A model generated the notes under the pieces. That model was not told where the DNA came from and made no database searches. It saw only the letters and a list, made by a program, of their open reading frames with translations. 64,000 nt of DNA from an uncultured Dehalococcoidia bacterium (GTDB lineage: Bacteria > Chloroflexota > Dehalococcoidia > Lucifugimonadales > Lucifugimonadaceae), in NCBI GenBank assembly GCA_958295935.1, contig OY282385.1:1426001-1490000 (forward strand), in the 5' to 3' direction. The position numbers and the translations under genes are program-made. Numbering within the stretch: position 1 is the stretch's first letter; each line of letters starts with the position of its first letter. Of this stretch, positions 22,975 through 32,818 are shown piece after piece.

Positions 22975-23358
22975 ATGGCGTTGATCGCAGGTGTAAATGT
23001 GCCGGACAACAGGCGGCTTGAAGTAGCATTGACCGCCATTCATGGGGTAGGCCCCAAAGTCTCCAAGCAGCTGATCAACCGGATCGGACTGGACCATAAC
23101 CCGCGAGTGAGAGAACTCAACGAAGAAGACCTTGCAAGAATACGCAGTGCAATCGACCGCAGCGGTGTGCTGATCGAGGGCGACTTGCGCCGTGAAACCC
23201 AGATGAACATCCGCCGATTGGTCGACATCCAGGCCTACCGCGGCCTGAGGCACCGCCGAGGATTGCCCGTCCGGGGGCAGCGCACACGCACGAACAGCCG
23301 CACCAAGCGAGGCCGACGCGCCACCGTAGCCGGGAAGAAGAGAACCGCGAAGCACTGA
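22975..23358 (+). CDS. rpsM: 30S ribosomal protein S13
   Basis: Head protein bridging to the large subunit; 127 residues. IAGVNVPDNRRLEVALTAIH, then DIQAYRGLRHRRGLPVRGQR and TRTNSRTKRG are diagnostic; the basic tail contacts P-site tRNA. The 86-bp gap from rpmJ shows no gene. Confidence 0.97.
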   Translation: MALIAGVNVPDNRRLEVALTAIHGVGPKVSKQLINRIGLDHNPRVRELNEEDLARIRSAIDRSGVLIEGDLRRETQMNIRRLVDIQAYRGLRHRRGLPVRGQRTRTNSRTKRGRRATVAGKKRTAKH

Positions 23359-23427
23359 CCCAACTCGACGTGCCGAGAGAACGTTCCCGCCTCATGGCGG
23401 GCCGCCTGGACCTGAGTCACACAACCC

Positions 23428-23814
23428 ATGCCTAGAAAACCCAGAACGAGAAGACGCGAGAAGAAGTTCGTTCCCCAAGGACGCGCTTACGTCACCGCAA
23501 CCTTCAACAATACAATCATCACGCTTACCGACCCTGCCGGTAACGCCATCGCCGCCAGCAGCGCAGGCGCAATGGGCTTTAGGGGATCGAGAAAGTCCAC
23601 CGCTTTCGCAGCCCAGCGCGCCGGGGACAGCGCCGCAAGACAGGCAATGGACCAAGGACTCCGCACGGTCGACGTCCTTGTAAAGGGCCCCGGAGCAGGT
23701 AGGGAAGCCGCCATAAGAGCCCTCCAGAGCGCCGGCATCCGCGTCGTAAGTATCAAGGACGTCACCCCAGTCCCCCACAACGGCTGCCGTCCACCCAAGA
23801 AGCGGAGAGTCTAG
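23428..23814 (+). CDS. rpsK: 30S ribosomal protein S11
   Basis: Platform protein near the mRNA exit, 128 residues. [34 protein letters not shown] and the C-terminal [18 protein letters not shown] are the family signatures. Confidence 0.97.
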   Translation: MPRKPRTRRREKKFVPQGRAYVTATFNNTIITLTDPAGNAIAASSAGAMGFRGSRKSTAFAAQRAGDSAARQAMDQGLRTVDVLVKGPGAGREAAIRALQSAGIRVVSIKDVTPVPHNGCRPPKKRRV

Positions 23815-23900
23815 ACCCTCCGCCGGCGCAACCAAGGCGCATCCCACTTGTCCGTTCGCCTAGCCTGACACCCACCCGCGACCAACTGCTAAGGAAAGAG

Positions 23901-24536
23901 ATGGCACGTTACACAGGACCAGTCTGCAGACTCTGCCGAGCGCAGAGCCTGAAGCTCTTTTTGAAGGGCGAGCGCTGCTTCACGCCCAGGTGCGCCATTG
24001 AACGGCGAAAGTCCCCCCCCGGCGACAAGTCGATAATGCAGCGGCGGAGGCGCGTCTCAGAACACGGTATGCAACTCCGCGAAAAACAGAAGGCCCGAAA
24101 TATCTACGGCGTCTTGGAGAAGCAGTTCCGAAAGTACCTCGAAAAGGCCGCTAGATCCCGAGACGTCACCGGAACGATGCTTATGCAACTACTGGAGAGG
24201 CGCCTCGACAACGTTGTCTACCGCCTTGGCTTCAGCGACTCCAGGGCGCAGGCCCGACAGACAGTCAGGCACGGCCACATAAAGATCAATGGCCGTAGAG
24301 CTTCGATACCCTCTTACCAAGTCCGTCAAGGTGACGTGGTCACTTGGAGGGACCAATCGAAGGAGACCGGCCTGTTCAAGAACGTATCAGCCGGCTTGGA
24401 ACGGAAAAACCCACCAAACTGGCTCAAACTAAACCCGGACGTTGCGTCCGGCGAGGTCATCTCCTTGCCGGAACCAGACGAAATCGACTCGGGCGTCGAC
24501 ACCCGCCTGATAGTCGAGTTCTACTCAAGGAGGTAG
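23901..24536 (+). CDS. rpsD: 30S ribosomal protein S4, zinc form
   Basis: Primary 16S binder and, in E. coli, repressor of the alpha operon. 211 residues. ARYTGPVCRLCRAQSLKLFL holds Cys9 and Cys12, with Cys26 and Cys31 completing a zinc site lost in many S4 proteins. The S4 RNA-binding domain is LERRLDNVVYRLGFSDSRAQ then ARQTVRHGHIKINGRR. The stop codon overlaps the rpoA ribosome site. Confidence 0.97.
   Translation: MARYTGPVCRLCRAQSLKLFLKGERCFTPRCAIERRKSPPGDKSIMQRRRRVSEHGMQLREKQKARNIYGVLEKQFRKYLEKAARSRDVTGTMLMQLLERRLDNVVYRLGFSDSRAQARQTVRHGHIKINGRRASIPSYQVRQGDVVTWRDQSKETGLFKNVSAGLERKNPPNWLKLNPDVASGEVISLPEPDEIDSGVDTRLIVEFYSRR
24527..24534 (+). promoter_or_regulatory. Strong ribosome binding site that fixes the rpoA start
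   Basis: AAGGAGGT at 24527-24534 overlaps the rpsD stop and lies 7 bp before ATG 24542, the best Shine-Dalgarno match noted in the window. It decides the rpoA start although the frame is open far upstream within rpsD. Confidence 0.85.
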
Positions 24537-24541
24537 CCCGG

Positions 24542-25600
24542 ATGCTGGAACGGATGTACGGCCTACCGCCGACGGAGGAGTTGTCACCGCCGGCAGAGGT
24601 TGAAATCCCAGACCTTTCCATAAAGGTCGAGGAATCCGGTCAAACTTACGGGCGTTTCGTGGCCGAGCCACTGGAGCGCGGATGGGGCGTCACGCTTGGA
24701 AACCCCCTGCGCAGGGCACTGCTCAGCTCGCTCCCAGGCGTCGCCATCACATGGGTCAAGATAGACGGCATCCTGCACGAGTATTCGACCATCGAGCACA
24801 TGCGCGAAGAGGTAGGCGAATTCCTGCTGAACGTTAAGGGCATTCGCCTGCGTTCCTTGGTCAACCGCAGCGGACGACTGCGCCTCGAAGTGGATGGAGA
24901 GGGTGAAGTCCGGGCCGGTGACATCATGGCTACCGCAGACTTTGAGATCGTCAACCCCGAACGACACCTGGCCACCCTGGACTCCCCACGCGCAAGGCTC
25001 TCCGCCGAGTTCAACGTCGAGCATGGCTCAGGATACGTACAGGCAGCTCACGACGAGGGATTGCCCATAGGCGTGCTCCCCGTCGATTCTGTCTTCACCC
25101 CCGTCAGAAAAGCCAACTTCCGGACGGAAAGAACCAGGAGCGGCCAGAGGTCAGACCTCGAAAGACTTGTGCTCGAAGTGTGGACTGACCGGACTATTAC
25201 ACCTCTGGAAGCCACTCATAGCGCATCAAACCTGCTCATAGAGAAGTTCTACTTGTTCTCCAAGCCCGAACTCAAAACGGGACAGCAGGAAGAAGCCAGC
25301 TTCCCGCCAGGGGTGTCACACGAGGTTTACAACACTCTCATCGAAACGCTGGATCTCTCGGCTCGGACCTTGAACTGCCTCAAGCGCGCCAACGTCAATC
25401 GCGTCGGGGAAGTGCTCGCCATGTCCAAGACCGACCTGCTCAACATCAGGAACTTCGGCCAAAAATCCTTGGAAGAGCTCTCTGACGCCCTGGTAGCCAG
25501 AGGCATGCTGGAGATGAGTTCAAGCGACTACGCACAGAACGAGGCCGGCGAGGAAGAATCCCCACAGCCTGTAAGCGGAGACCCGGACGATGAGGCATAG
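24542..25600 (+). CDS. rpoA: RNA polymerase alpha subunit
   Basis: Assembly platform of RNA polymerase; the C-terminal domain contacts UP elements and activators. 352 residues from ATG 24542. The N-terminal domain has GRFVAEPLERGWGVTLGNPL and RRALLSSLPGVAIT, plus VDSVFTPVRKANF. The C-terminal domain has DLSARTLNCLKRANVNRVGE and LLNIRNFGQKSLEEL, including the DNA-contacting residues. An acidic tail of about 30 residues follows. Confidence 0.98.
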   Translation: MLERMYGLPPTEELSPPAEVEIPDLSIKVEESGQTYGRFVAEPLERGWGVTLGNPLRRALLSSLPGVAITWVKIDGILHEYSTIEHMREEVGEFLLNVKGIRLRSLVNRSGRLRLEVDGEGEVRAGDIMATADFEIVNPERHLATLDSPRARLSAEFNVEHGSGYVQAAHDEGLPIGVLPVDSVFTPVRKANFRTERTRSGQRSDLERLVLEVWTDRTITPLEATHSASNLLIEKFYLFSKPELKTGQQEEASFPPGVSHEVYNTLIETLDLSARTLNCLKRANVNRVGEVLAMSKTDLLNIRNFGQKSLEELSDALVARGMLEMSSSDYAQNEAGEEESPQPVSGDPDDEA

Positions 25601-25940
25601 AGTCGCAGGCCGGCATTTTGGCCGGGCAAGCGGCCCAAGAAAAGCGCTCTTCAGAAATCTCGTAACTGAACTGCTGAAGCGTGAAAGTATCCGCACAACC
25701 TTGTCCAAGGCTCGGGAGGTACGACCAATAGCCGAGAAAATGGTTACCCTCGGCAAGGCCGGCACACTTCATCACCGCCGTAGAGCGGCCTCGTTTATCA
25801 CTGACAAGGAAGTCGTCTACAAGGTGTTCGATGACCTCGCGGAGCGTTATAGCGAGCGGGAAGGTGGCTACACTCGCATCGTAAAACTCGGACCGCGCAA
25901 GGGAGACGCAGCAGAGATGGCGGTCATCGAACTGGTCTAG
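25590..25940 (+). CDS. rplQ: 50S ribosomal protein L17
   Basis: Tunnel-exit protein, 116 residues: RHRVAGRHFGRASGPRKALF, RNLVTELLKRESIRTTLSKA, and GGYTRIVKLGPRKGDAAEMA. It starts 11 bp inside rpoA, so the two are translationally coupled. Confidence 0.97.
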   Translation: MRHRVAGRHFGRASGPRKALFRNLVTELLKRESIRTTLSKAREVRPIAEKMVTLGKAGTLHHRRRAASFITDKEVVYKVFDDLAERYSEREGGYTRIVKLGPRKGDAAEMAVIELV

Positions 25941-25961
25941 GACGACCGACCGCGGTACGGA

Positions 25962-26729
25962 ATGCGAATAGGACTGATCATTGAGTATGACGGGACCGCT
26001 TTTCATGGGTCACAGCTACAGGCCAACACCCGCACTGTCCAGGGAGAATTGGAAAACGCAGCAACAATCCTGTTCGGAGAACACAGGAGAGTAGCCTTGG
26101 CCAGCAGGACGGACTCAGGAGTACACGCCACCGGACAGGTCGCCGCGCTCGATGCAGATACGCGCCTCACCACTGGAGAAACCAGAAACGCCCTCAACTA
26201 CTACCTACCGGATGATCTGAAAGTTCACTGCGCCGCTACGGTCGCCAGCGACTTCGACCCCAGACGCAGCGCCACACGCCGCACGTACGAGTACACGTTG
26301 AACGACGCCCCCTTTCCACCCGTCATAAACCGGCATGTGTCGGTGCACGTAAGGAACCGCCTAAACGAGACCGAAATGAACGACGCATGCCAGTCCCTGT
26401 TAGGCGCCCGGAACTTTTCAGCATTCGCCGGACCCTCGACACCGCCGGACGCCGTTACGATTCGACGCGTCGATTCAGCGAGAGTTGAACGCTTCGGCAA
26501 CGCCGTGAAATTCACCATCACCGCCAACGCATTCTTGCACCAACAGATACGTCGCTTGGTAGGATCGCTGGTAGACGTCGGACTGAATAAAGTCGGCCCG
26601 CAGTGCATTCAACGTCTACTCAGCCATCCCGCACGGGGCGCCGCACATCGTGTGATGCCGCCCCGCGGCCTGTGCCTAACTTCAATCCAGTACGATGGAA
26701 GCGAGCCCGGACGCCTCCCAACGACGTAA
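25962..26729 (+). CDS. truA: tRNA pseudouridine(38-40) synthase
   Basis: Isomerises uridines 38-40 in the anticodon stem of tRNAs. 255 residues. The catalytic aspartate is Asp51 in [31 protein letters not shown] at the start and [20 protein letters not shown] near the C-terminus match the family. The order rplQ-truA-rplM-rpsI is common. Confidence 0.96.
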   Translation: MRIGLIIEYDGTAFHGSQLQANTRTVQGELENAATILFGEHRRVALASRTDSGVHATGQVAALDADTRLTTGETRNALNYYLPDDLKVHCAATVASDFDPRRSATRRTYEYTLNDAPFPPVINRHVSVHVRNRLNETEMNDACQSLLGARNFSAFAGPSTPPDAVTIRRVDSARVERFGNAVKFTITANAFLHQQIRRLVGSLVDVGLNKVGPQCIQRLLSHPARGAAHRVMPPRGLCLTSIQYDGSEPGRLPTT

Positions 26730-26749
26730 CCAGTCCATACGGAACAAAA

Positions 26750-27628
26750 ATGGTCACCAGAATCAAGCCATACAACCCCAGCGCCAATGACCTGGTCGCT
26801 GACTGGCACGTTATCGATGCCGATGGAGAGGTCCTCGGACGCCTTGCAAGCCGCATAGCTTGGCTGCTCATTGGCAAACACAAGCCGGGATACGTGCCCC
26901 ATCTCAAATCCGGAGACTTTGTCGTAGTAGTCAATGCGGAAAAGGTAAGGGTAACCGGAAAGAAGAGCCAACAGATAGTCTACCGACGGCACAGCCAGTA
27001 CCCTGGCAATCTCAAGGAAATCCCTTACCGAACCATGCAGGAAAAGCACCCCACCCGGATTATCGAGCATGCAGTTAGAGGAATGCTGCCCAAATCCAAG
27101 CTCGGAGACCGGATGTACACCCGCCTCAAGGTCTATGCCGGCGACGTGCATCCCCACGCCGCGCAGGTCACCGGGTCGCAGCGGCGTGTTGAACAGTTGG
27201 CCGAGCTAGCTGCCAGGGCCGCGGAAGAAGCGACCACGAAGGCGGAGACTGCCTCCACTGAGGACGTGCCCAAGAGACGGAGGCGGCGAAGACGACGTAT
27301 CCTCTCGGCAGATGAGGCAACTACCTTAGCCACAGGTACGGCAACCACAGCGAAAGAAGCCGCCGCAGACGCCGGGGATGCGGAAACCGATCCAGCCGAA
27401 GACGCCCCCAAACGGCCCCGCCGGCGTAGACGCCGCACTCGTTCGGCCACACAAGCGGCAGCCGTAGCCGCTGGCGAGACGGGGGCAACCCCTGCCAAAA
27501 CCCAGGACTCTGTACCAGAAGCTAAGGACGCTATACCCGAGGCCGACAACGCAGACTCCGACACGGAAGTGACCACAGATGCCAAAACATCTCGAAACAA
27601 CGCCAAAGACGAACCCGGAGACGCCTAG
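26750..27628 (+). CDS. rplM: 50S ribosomal protein L13 with long arginine-cluster C-terminal extension
   Basis: The L13 core is residues 1-145 ([60 protein letters not shown]). ATG 26750 is chosen because upstream codons lie in truA or read as non-L13. The protein then continues to 292 residues, twice normal length. The added 147 residues are low in hydrophobics and contain two similar units. Each has an acidic/proline lead (EDVPK, EDAPK), then a run of basic residues (175-183, one Lys and eight Arg; 221-229, Lys-Arg-Pro and six Arg), then an Ala/Thr-rich spacer. The tail ends in an acidic stretch. It is likely disordered and could bind rRNA. Confidence 0.93.
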   Translation: MVTRIKPYNPSANDLVADWHVIDADGEVLGRLASRIAWLLIGKHKPGYVPHLKSGDFVVVVNAEKVRVTGKKSQQIVYRRHSQYPGNLKEIPYRTMQEKHPTRIIEHAVRGMLPKSKLGDRMYTRLKVYAGDVHPHAAQVTGSQRRVEQLAELAARAAEEATTKAETASTEDVPKRRRRRRRRILSADEATTLATGTATTAKEAAADAGDAETDPAEDAPKRPRRRRRRTRSATQAAAVAAGETGATPAKTQDSVPEAKDAIPEADNADSDTEVTTDAKTSRNNAKDEPGDA

Positions 27629-28024
27629 GTGACCCAGCAGCAGTATTACTACGGTACCGGCCGACGAAAGAACGCCGTAGCGCGTGTGAGAGTCTACGCC
27701 GAGGAAGGCCCCGTTACCGTCAACGGCAAACCCTTCAATGAAGTGTTCCCGGTCGACTCGTGGCGGCAGCACGCCCTGCGGCCCCTCATAGTCACCAGCA
27801 CACAATCATCGGTTACCGTCATCGCCAAGACCCACGGCGGCGGCTCATCCGGGCAGGCAGGAGCATTCGCGCACGGACTAGCTCGAGCCCTCGTCGTTAT
27901 GGACGAAAGCCTCAGGAAGCCCCTACGCTCAGCCGGACTCCTCACCCGGGACTCCCGAATGAAGGAAAGCAAGAAATACGGCCTCAAGAAAGCAAGAAAA
28001 GCGCCCCAGTACACCAAGCGCTAA
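27629..28024 (+). CDS. rpsI: 30S ribosomal protein S9
   Basis: Head protein whose C-terminal tail reaches P-site tRNA. 131 residues from GTG 27629, directly after the rplM stop. YGTGRRKNAVARVRVYAEEG, GGGSSGQAGAFAHGLARALV and the end KKARKAPQYTKR are diagnostic. Last gene of the plus-strand block, convergent with prmC 70 bp on. Confidence 0.97.
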   Translation: MTQQQYYYGTGRRKNAVARVRVYAEEGPVTVNGKPFNEVFPVDSWRQHALRPLIVTSTQSSVTVIAKTHGGGSSGQAGAFAHGLARALVVMDESLRKPLRSAGLLTRDSRMKESKKYGLKKARKAPQYTKR

Positions 28025-28093
28025 CCCACGCGGCCCTATGCAAGAGTTCATACGCGCCGAAGTGAGGCGAAGCATGAAAGGCTTTCTCTTGCC

Positions 28094-28942
28094 TTAGGCA
28101 TAGACTGCCAAACACCTATCCAGCCCTGCCAGATCAGGCACGACCTCTATTCGCGCCCGCGGAAACGCATCCTTGGCGCGCTTAGCGCAAGGACCGGACA
28201 CCGGCGGGTCTATCTCTATGAAGACCCCAGACTTACCGGTCGCAAGCAAGCCGGGAAGTGAAGCGATGAGGGGCCCCAGCACGTCCATACCATCTTCCCC
28301 CCCGTCCAACGCCCTACTCGGCTCATACGACAGTTCAGACTCAAGGCCCGGCAGCACACCCCTCAACACGTACGGCGGATTGGACACCACCACGTCGAAC
28401 CGGCCATAAAGCGGATCCAAGATATCGGCTTGAACGAATTCAATCCGCCCTCTAAGACCCAGCCTCTCGGCGTTCATACGCGCTACGAAAAGAGCGTCGA
28501 CGTCTATGTCAACCGCCGTGATGAGAGCCTGAGGCATTTCGGCTGCCAGTGTAACCCCCAGTACCCCGCTGCCAGTACCCACATCCAAGATCGACGGACG
28601 ATCTTTCTCGAAGTCCCGCAAGAACTGCATCGCCTTTTCCACCAGTAGCTCGGACTCCGGTCTAGGAATCAGGACCCGCGAGTCAACCTCGAACACACGT
28701 CCATAGAATTCCTTCCTACCGATAATGTAGGCAAGCGGTTCTCGCCGGAGCCTACGACTCAACGATTCCTCTAGCAGTTCCAGCTTGGCTTGCGGAAACC
28801 GCGCCGCATAGGCCGTAAGCAAACCTTCTGCGGAAAGCCCCGTCGCATGCCGTACCAGCAATCGCGCCTCCGCCGCGGCATCAGGCGCTCCCGCAGCCCG
28901 AAGTCTCGACGCAGACTCCCGGATAAAATCTCTGATAGTCAT
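28094..28942 (-). CDS. prmC: Peptide chain release factor N5-glutamine methyltransferase
   Basis: Methylates the glutamine of the GGQ motif in release factors. 282 residues. The AdoMet motif is SILDVGTGSGVLGVTLAAEM; the catalytic NPPY is in FDVVVSNPPYVLRG. It lies 97 bp downstream of prfA, its substrate, in the same direction, the classical prfA-prmC pair. Confidence 0.96.
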   Translation of the reverse strand: MTIRDFIRESASRLRAAGAPDAAAEARLLVRHATGLSAEGLLTAYAARFPQAKLELLEESLSRRLRREPLAYIIGRKEFYGRVFEVDSRVLIPRPESELLVEKAMQFLRDFEKDRPSILDVGTGSGVLGVTLAAEMPQALITAVDIDVDALFVARMNAERLGLRGRIEFVQADILDPLYGRFDVVVSNPPYVLRGVLPGLESELSYEPSRALDGGEDGMDVLGPLIASLPGLLATGKSGVFIEIDPPVSGPCAKRAKDAFPRARIEVVPDLAGLDRCLAVYA

Positions 28943-29039
28943 TCCCGCGACAACAGACAGCCTATCTCGGTTCAGGCAGCCTACCCCTCACTTACCATCC
29001 CAGCGTCAACACTCCCTCACTGCCTACCTTTCGCCGCTC

Positions 29040-30140
29040 CTAATTTCCGGGACCGCCGACAGAAAGAGCCGCTAGCTTTCGAGCCTGTTCCTCTCTGAGC
29101 AGCGAGTCGATGAACTCGTCGATCTCTCCGTCCAGAACGCGCTCCAGTTGGTGGCTGGTGTGGCCAATACGGTGGTCGGTAACCCTGTTCTGAGGGTAAT
29201 TGTAGGTCCTGATCTTCTCAGACCTGTCCCCGGTACCCACCTGCGCGCGCTTGTCCGCGCTGATTGCGGCCTGCCGCCTGCGAAGCTCCTGATCCCAGAG
29301 GCGGGCACGCAGTATCTCCATAGCCTGCATGCGGTTCTGGAGTTGGGAACGTTCATTCTGGCAGATCGCAACTGTACCGGTTGGCAAGTGAGTTATACGA
29401 ATGGCCGTCGCCACTTTATTCACGTTCTGTCCGCCGTGGCCGCCGGCGTGAAAAACATCCACCTTCAGATCGGAATCACTCACCTGTATGTCGATGTCCT
29501 CCGGGCGTCTAAGCACCGCTACAGTGGCCGTAGAGGTGTGGATCCGGCCCTGTGACTCCGTTACAGGTACCCGCTGCACCCGGTGCACACCGCTCTCGTG
29601 CTTCAGACGAGAATACGCACCATCGCCCGCAACCTCGAAAACCACCTCCTTCACGCCGCCCACGCCCGTTTCATTGAAACTGACTATCTTCGACGGCCAG
29701 CCGCGCCGCTCACCATACCTCTGGTACATACGGAACAACCCGGCTGCGAACAACCCGGCCTCATCGCCGCCTGCCCCGGCCCGTATCTCGACTACCGCGT
29801 CCGCGTGTTCCGCAACATCCTTAGGCAGCAGAGCAGCGCGCAACTCTAAATCCAGCTCCTCCGACCGCCTTTCCATCTCGATAGACTCGCTGCGAGCGAG
29901 CTCAAGCAACTCCAAGTCGCTCTCGGACTCCAGCATCGCCTGCGCCTGCTCCACGCTATCCCGGGCCCGCTCGTACTCCTCCCACAGCTTGATGACGGTC
30001 TGCAGCTCGTTGTACTCACGCCCCAGCTTGCGCAGCAACGCGGGATTCGACGCCACCCCGGGCTTCGACATCTCCCGCTCGATTTCGCCGTGCCGGTCCG
30101 ACATCTGCCGAAGCCTTACGAAGGTTGAATCTTGCATCAT
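29040..30140 (-). CDS. prfA: Peptide chain release factor 1
   Basis: Recognises UAA and UAG and triggers peptide release. 366 residues. The codon-reading tripeptide is PVT (192-194, in VQRVPVTESQGRIHTST), the PxT form of RF1 and not the SPF of RF2. The catalytic GGQ is 236-238 in HAGGHGGQNVNK. The flanking wording differs from the usual enterobacterial GAGGQHVN. ATG 30140 or the next codon (also ATG) is the start. Confidence 0.96.
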   Translation of the reverse strand: MMQDSTFVRLRQMSDRHGEIEREMSKPGVASNPALLRKLGREYNELQTVIKLWEEYERARDSVEQAQAMLESESDLELLELARSESIEMERRSEELDLELRAALLPKDVAEHADAVVEIRAGAGGDEAGLFAAGLFRMYQRYGERRGWPSKIVSFNETGVGGVKEVVFEVAGDGAYSRLKHESGVHRVQRVPVTESQGRIHTSTATVAVLRRPEDIDIQVSDSDLKVDVFHAGGHGGQNVNKVATAIRITHLPTGTVAICQNERSQLQNRMQAMEILRARLWDQELRRRQAAISADKRAQVGTGDRSEKIRTYNYPQNRVTDHRIGHTSHQLERVLDGEIDEFIDSLLREEQARKLAALSVGGPGN

Positions 30141-30259
30141 TCGAGAATATCAGCCCGACGAGGGTCGAAACGCAGGCCCCTTCGGGCCGGATGGCTGCAA
30201 CCGCCCCGCACGAAAAGAGCTTTGCACAAATCCCGGCCTCCGTGATCCGCAATCTCCAA

Positions 30260-31531
30260 CTAGGCGCGAAGAGACGCGGCGACTCTTTCGGCGTCCAGGG
30301 CCACGTCCGTCTGTTTGCCATCGCTCAGTGACTTCAAGGAAGCTGTGCCCCGCTCCAGTTCCTGCTGGCCGATGATCAGTGCGAACCCGGCGGATAGTGA
30401 GTCAGCGTAGCGTAACTGGCCGCGCATGGAGCGCCCCGGCGCCAGTACAGTCCTGACCCCTCTCAGCCGCAACTGCGCGGCAAGCAAGACGCACGCACGC
30501 GTAGCAGCCCGTCCGAGGTGAATTATGACCACCTCCGGCGCATCGCCCCCGCATGACTCAGACTCTTGCCGACTTAGATTCAGTATGTGCCGCTCTATAC
30601 CGCTCCCAAAGCCGATCCCGGGAGTTGATGCGCCTCCCAATTCCTCGATCAGGCCATCGTAGCGGCCGCCTGACAGGACCGAACTCTGCGCCCCAACGTC
30701 CGGGGGGTGGATCTCGAACACGGTTCGAGTGTAGTAATCAAGCCCGCGTACCAGCCTATGGTCGATCTGAAACTTGAAGTCGGAATACAGAAGCTTCAAG
30801 TCCTCGACGTACCCCAGAAGCTCGTTCCAGTGATTGAGGCATTGGTCGTCCAGAAAGTCAACCGAGTGAGGAGCGCCCGCGCAAAGTTCCGCCGTGCCCG
30901 CTTCCTTCGAATCGAGCAATCTGAGCGGACTTCGCTCCAACCGAGCGCGGTCAACACCGGAAAGCCCGCCGGCATGGGGCCGGAAATAATCCCTCAGCGC
31001 CTCCAAATACGCCGGCCTGCAATCGCCGTCCCCAATGCTGTTCAACTTGACCGTGAGACCCTCCATCCCTATGCCCGAAAGGAATCCCAAGGCCAGCTCT
31101 ATCACCTCCGCGTCCACCTGTGCCGAGCCGTCGCCTATCGCCTCGACGCCGAATTGGTGGTGCTGCCTCAACCTCCCCGCCTGGGGCCGTTCGTAGCGAA
31201 ACATGGCCCCCATGTAGTAGAGGCGAACCGGTTGCGGCTGATTATGCATCCCGTGCTGTATGTAAGCCCTGCACACTCCCGCCGTGCCCTCCGGCCTAAG
31301 CGTAAGCGAGTCCCCCCCGTGATCTTCAAACGTGTACATCTCCTTCTGAACGATGTCGGTATCTACGCCCACCCCGCGCTCGAAGAGATCCGTCGCCTCG
31401 AATAAGGGAGTCGATATCCGCCCATAGCCGAACTGGCGAGCCACCTTCTCGCCAGTGGCTGTAACAAGGTCCCAACGAGTCTGCTCTTCCGGCAGAATAT
31501 CGTAAGTCCCCCGAGGTACGCGAAACGTCAT
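30260..31531 (-). CDS. hisS: Histidyl-tRNA synthetase
   Basis: Charges tRNA-His. 423 residues from ATG 31531 (TTG two codons upstream is possible). Class II motif 2 is in YYMGAMFRYERPQAGRLRQH with QFGVEAIG following. The histidine-specific motif is LVRGLDYYTRTVFE, and motif 3 is GFGSGIERHIL. The C-terminal anticodon-binding domain (VLLAAQLRLRGVRTVLAPGR) is present. Tight minus-strand neighbour of prfA and guaB3. Confidence 0.97.
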   Translation of the reverse strand: MTFRVPRGTYDILPEEQTRWDLVTATGEKVARQFGYGRISTPLFEATDLFERGVGVDTDIVQKEMYTFEDHGGDSLTLRPEGTAGVCRAYIQHGMHNQPQPVRLYYMGAMFRYERPQAGRLRQHHQFGVEAIGDGSAQVDAEVIELALGFLSGIGMEGLTVKLNSIGDGDCRPAYLEALRDYFRPHAGGLSGVDRARLERSPLRLLDSKEAGTAELCAGAPHSVDFLDDQCLNHWNELLGYVEDLKLLYSDFKFQIDHRLVRGLDYYTRTVFEIHPPDVGAQSSVLSGGRYDGLIEELGGASTPGIGFGSGIERHILNLSRQESESCGGDAPEVVIIHLGRAATRACVLLAAQLRLRGVRTVLAPGRSMRGQLRYADSLSAGFALIIGQQELERGTASLKSLSDGKQTDVALDAERVAASLRA

Positions 31532-31618
31532 TATCAATACTCCGACCCTTCCGGCGGCGGAAGAGGTGCGTCCGTACGTCGGTAGGCGCTGCCGCTGATC
31601 AGCGCCCGCTGAGCAGGC

Positions 31619-32818
31619 TCACGAGCCCAACCCGCTCATCTGGAAGACCTTGCCCTCCGTCTTGACGGACGGAGCATGGATCAACTCCGCCGAGTGCATT
31701 TCCCTGATGTTTCTGGCGCCCACCATTCCCATCGAAATCTCAAGGGCCCCAACCAGATTCTCTGTGCCGTCAGTCTTGGACGAAGGCCCGAACAAAATCT
31801 GCTCAAGCGAGCCGGACGTGCCGACCTTGATGCGAGTCCCTCTTGGAAGAGACGGATGCGGGGTCGCCATACCCCAGTTGTAGCCCAGGCCCGGGGCCTC
31901 CGCGGCCTGAGCAAATGGCGTGCCGATCATCACCGCGTCGGCCCCCGCGGCGAAGGACTTGCAAACGTCACCGCCTGTGCGAATACCGCCATCCGTAACG
32001 ATCGGCACGTATCGCCCGCGGTCCTTGTAATAGTCGTCCCTAGCAGCCGCGCACTCCAGCGTCGCGGTGACCTGCGGAACCCCTATGCCGAGCACCTCCC
32101 GACTGGTGCAAGCCGCGCCGGGGCCAACGCCCACCAAGACACCCTGCACCCCCTCATCCATCAACTCGCGCGTCACGTCGTAGCTAACCGTGTTGCCCAC
32201 CAGCACCGGCGCATTCAACTGCTCGACGATCTCCGAAAAGATCAACCCCCGCAGGCTCTTCGATATGTGCCGAGGAGTCGTCACCGTGCTCTGCACCACT
32301 ACGGCATCCGCACCCGCCTCGACGGCCACCGGCGCGAGACGTTTGGCGCTGGCAGGTATCAGTGAAACGGCTGCCGCCGCTCCCCCGCTCTTTATCTCCT
32401 CGACGCGGCGGCTCACAAGATCCTCCCGAATTGGCTGCGAGTACAGCTTCTGCAGCAACTCAGTCGCGGCCTCTCTAGGCGCCTCCGCTATCTCCGAATA
32501 GAGAGGCGATGGATCGTCATAGCGAGCGTGCAATCCATCCAGATTGAGCACCGCAAGACCGCCCAGCCTACCAAGTTTGATCGCGAAACCAGGATCTACA
32601 ACCGCGTCCATGGCTGAGGCCATGAAAGGAATATCGAGCCCCACGCCGTCGAAATTCGTTGAGATGTCCACCATCTCAGGATTGATGGTTATCGCGCCAG
32701 GCGCAATGGCAACGTCATCAAATCCAAAGGCCCGCCGCAATTCCTTCACCAATTTTGGCAAGAAGACTGACTCCTTAGTCGTCCAAAAGCCCTGGCGCAG
32801 CGCTCCGACGGCTCTCAC
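31619..32818 (-). CDS. GuaB3 family IMP dehydrogenase-related protein
   Basis: 399-residue TIM-barrel protein of the IMPDH/GMPR family without the CBS pair (real GuaB is about 490). Features: PFMASAMDAVVDPGFAIKLG, the catalytic loop GPGAACTSREVLGIGVPQVT with Cys237, and the phosphate-binding IVTDGGIRTGGDVCKSFAAG. This matches GuaB3, the paralogue of Actinobacteria, Cyanobacteria and Chloroflexota. Cyanobacterial GuaB3 has been reported to act as a GMP reductase, so the reaction here should not be assumed to be IMP oxidation. Start GTG 32818 is tentative; residues before SVFLPKLVKELRRAFGFDDV are poorly conserved. Confidence 0.88.
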   Translation of the reverse strand: MRAVGALRQGFWTTKESVFLPKLVKELRRAFGFDDVAIAPGAITINPEMVDISTNFDGVGLDIPFMASAMDAVVDPGFAIKLGRLGGLAVLNLDGLHARYDDPSPLYSEIAEAPREAATELLQKLYSQPIREDLVSRRVEEIKSGGAAAAVSLIPASAKRLAPVAVEAGADAVVVQSTVTTPRHISKSLRGLIFSEIVEQLNAPVLVGNTVSYDVTRELMDEGVQGVLVGVGPGAACTSREVLGIGVPQVTATLECAAARDDYYKDRGRYVPIVTDGGIRTGGDVCKSFAAGADAVMIGTPFAQAAEAPGLGYNWGMATPHPSLPRGTRIKVGTSGSLEQILFGPSSKTDGTENLVGALEISMGMVGARNIREMHSAELIHAPSVKTEGKVFQMSGLGS

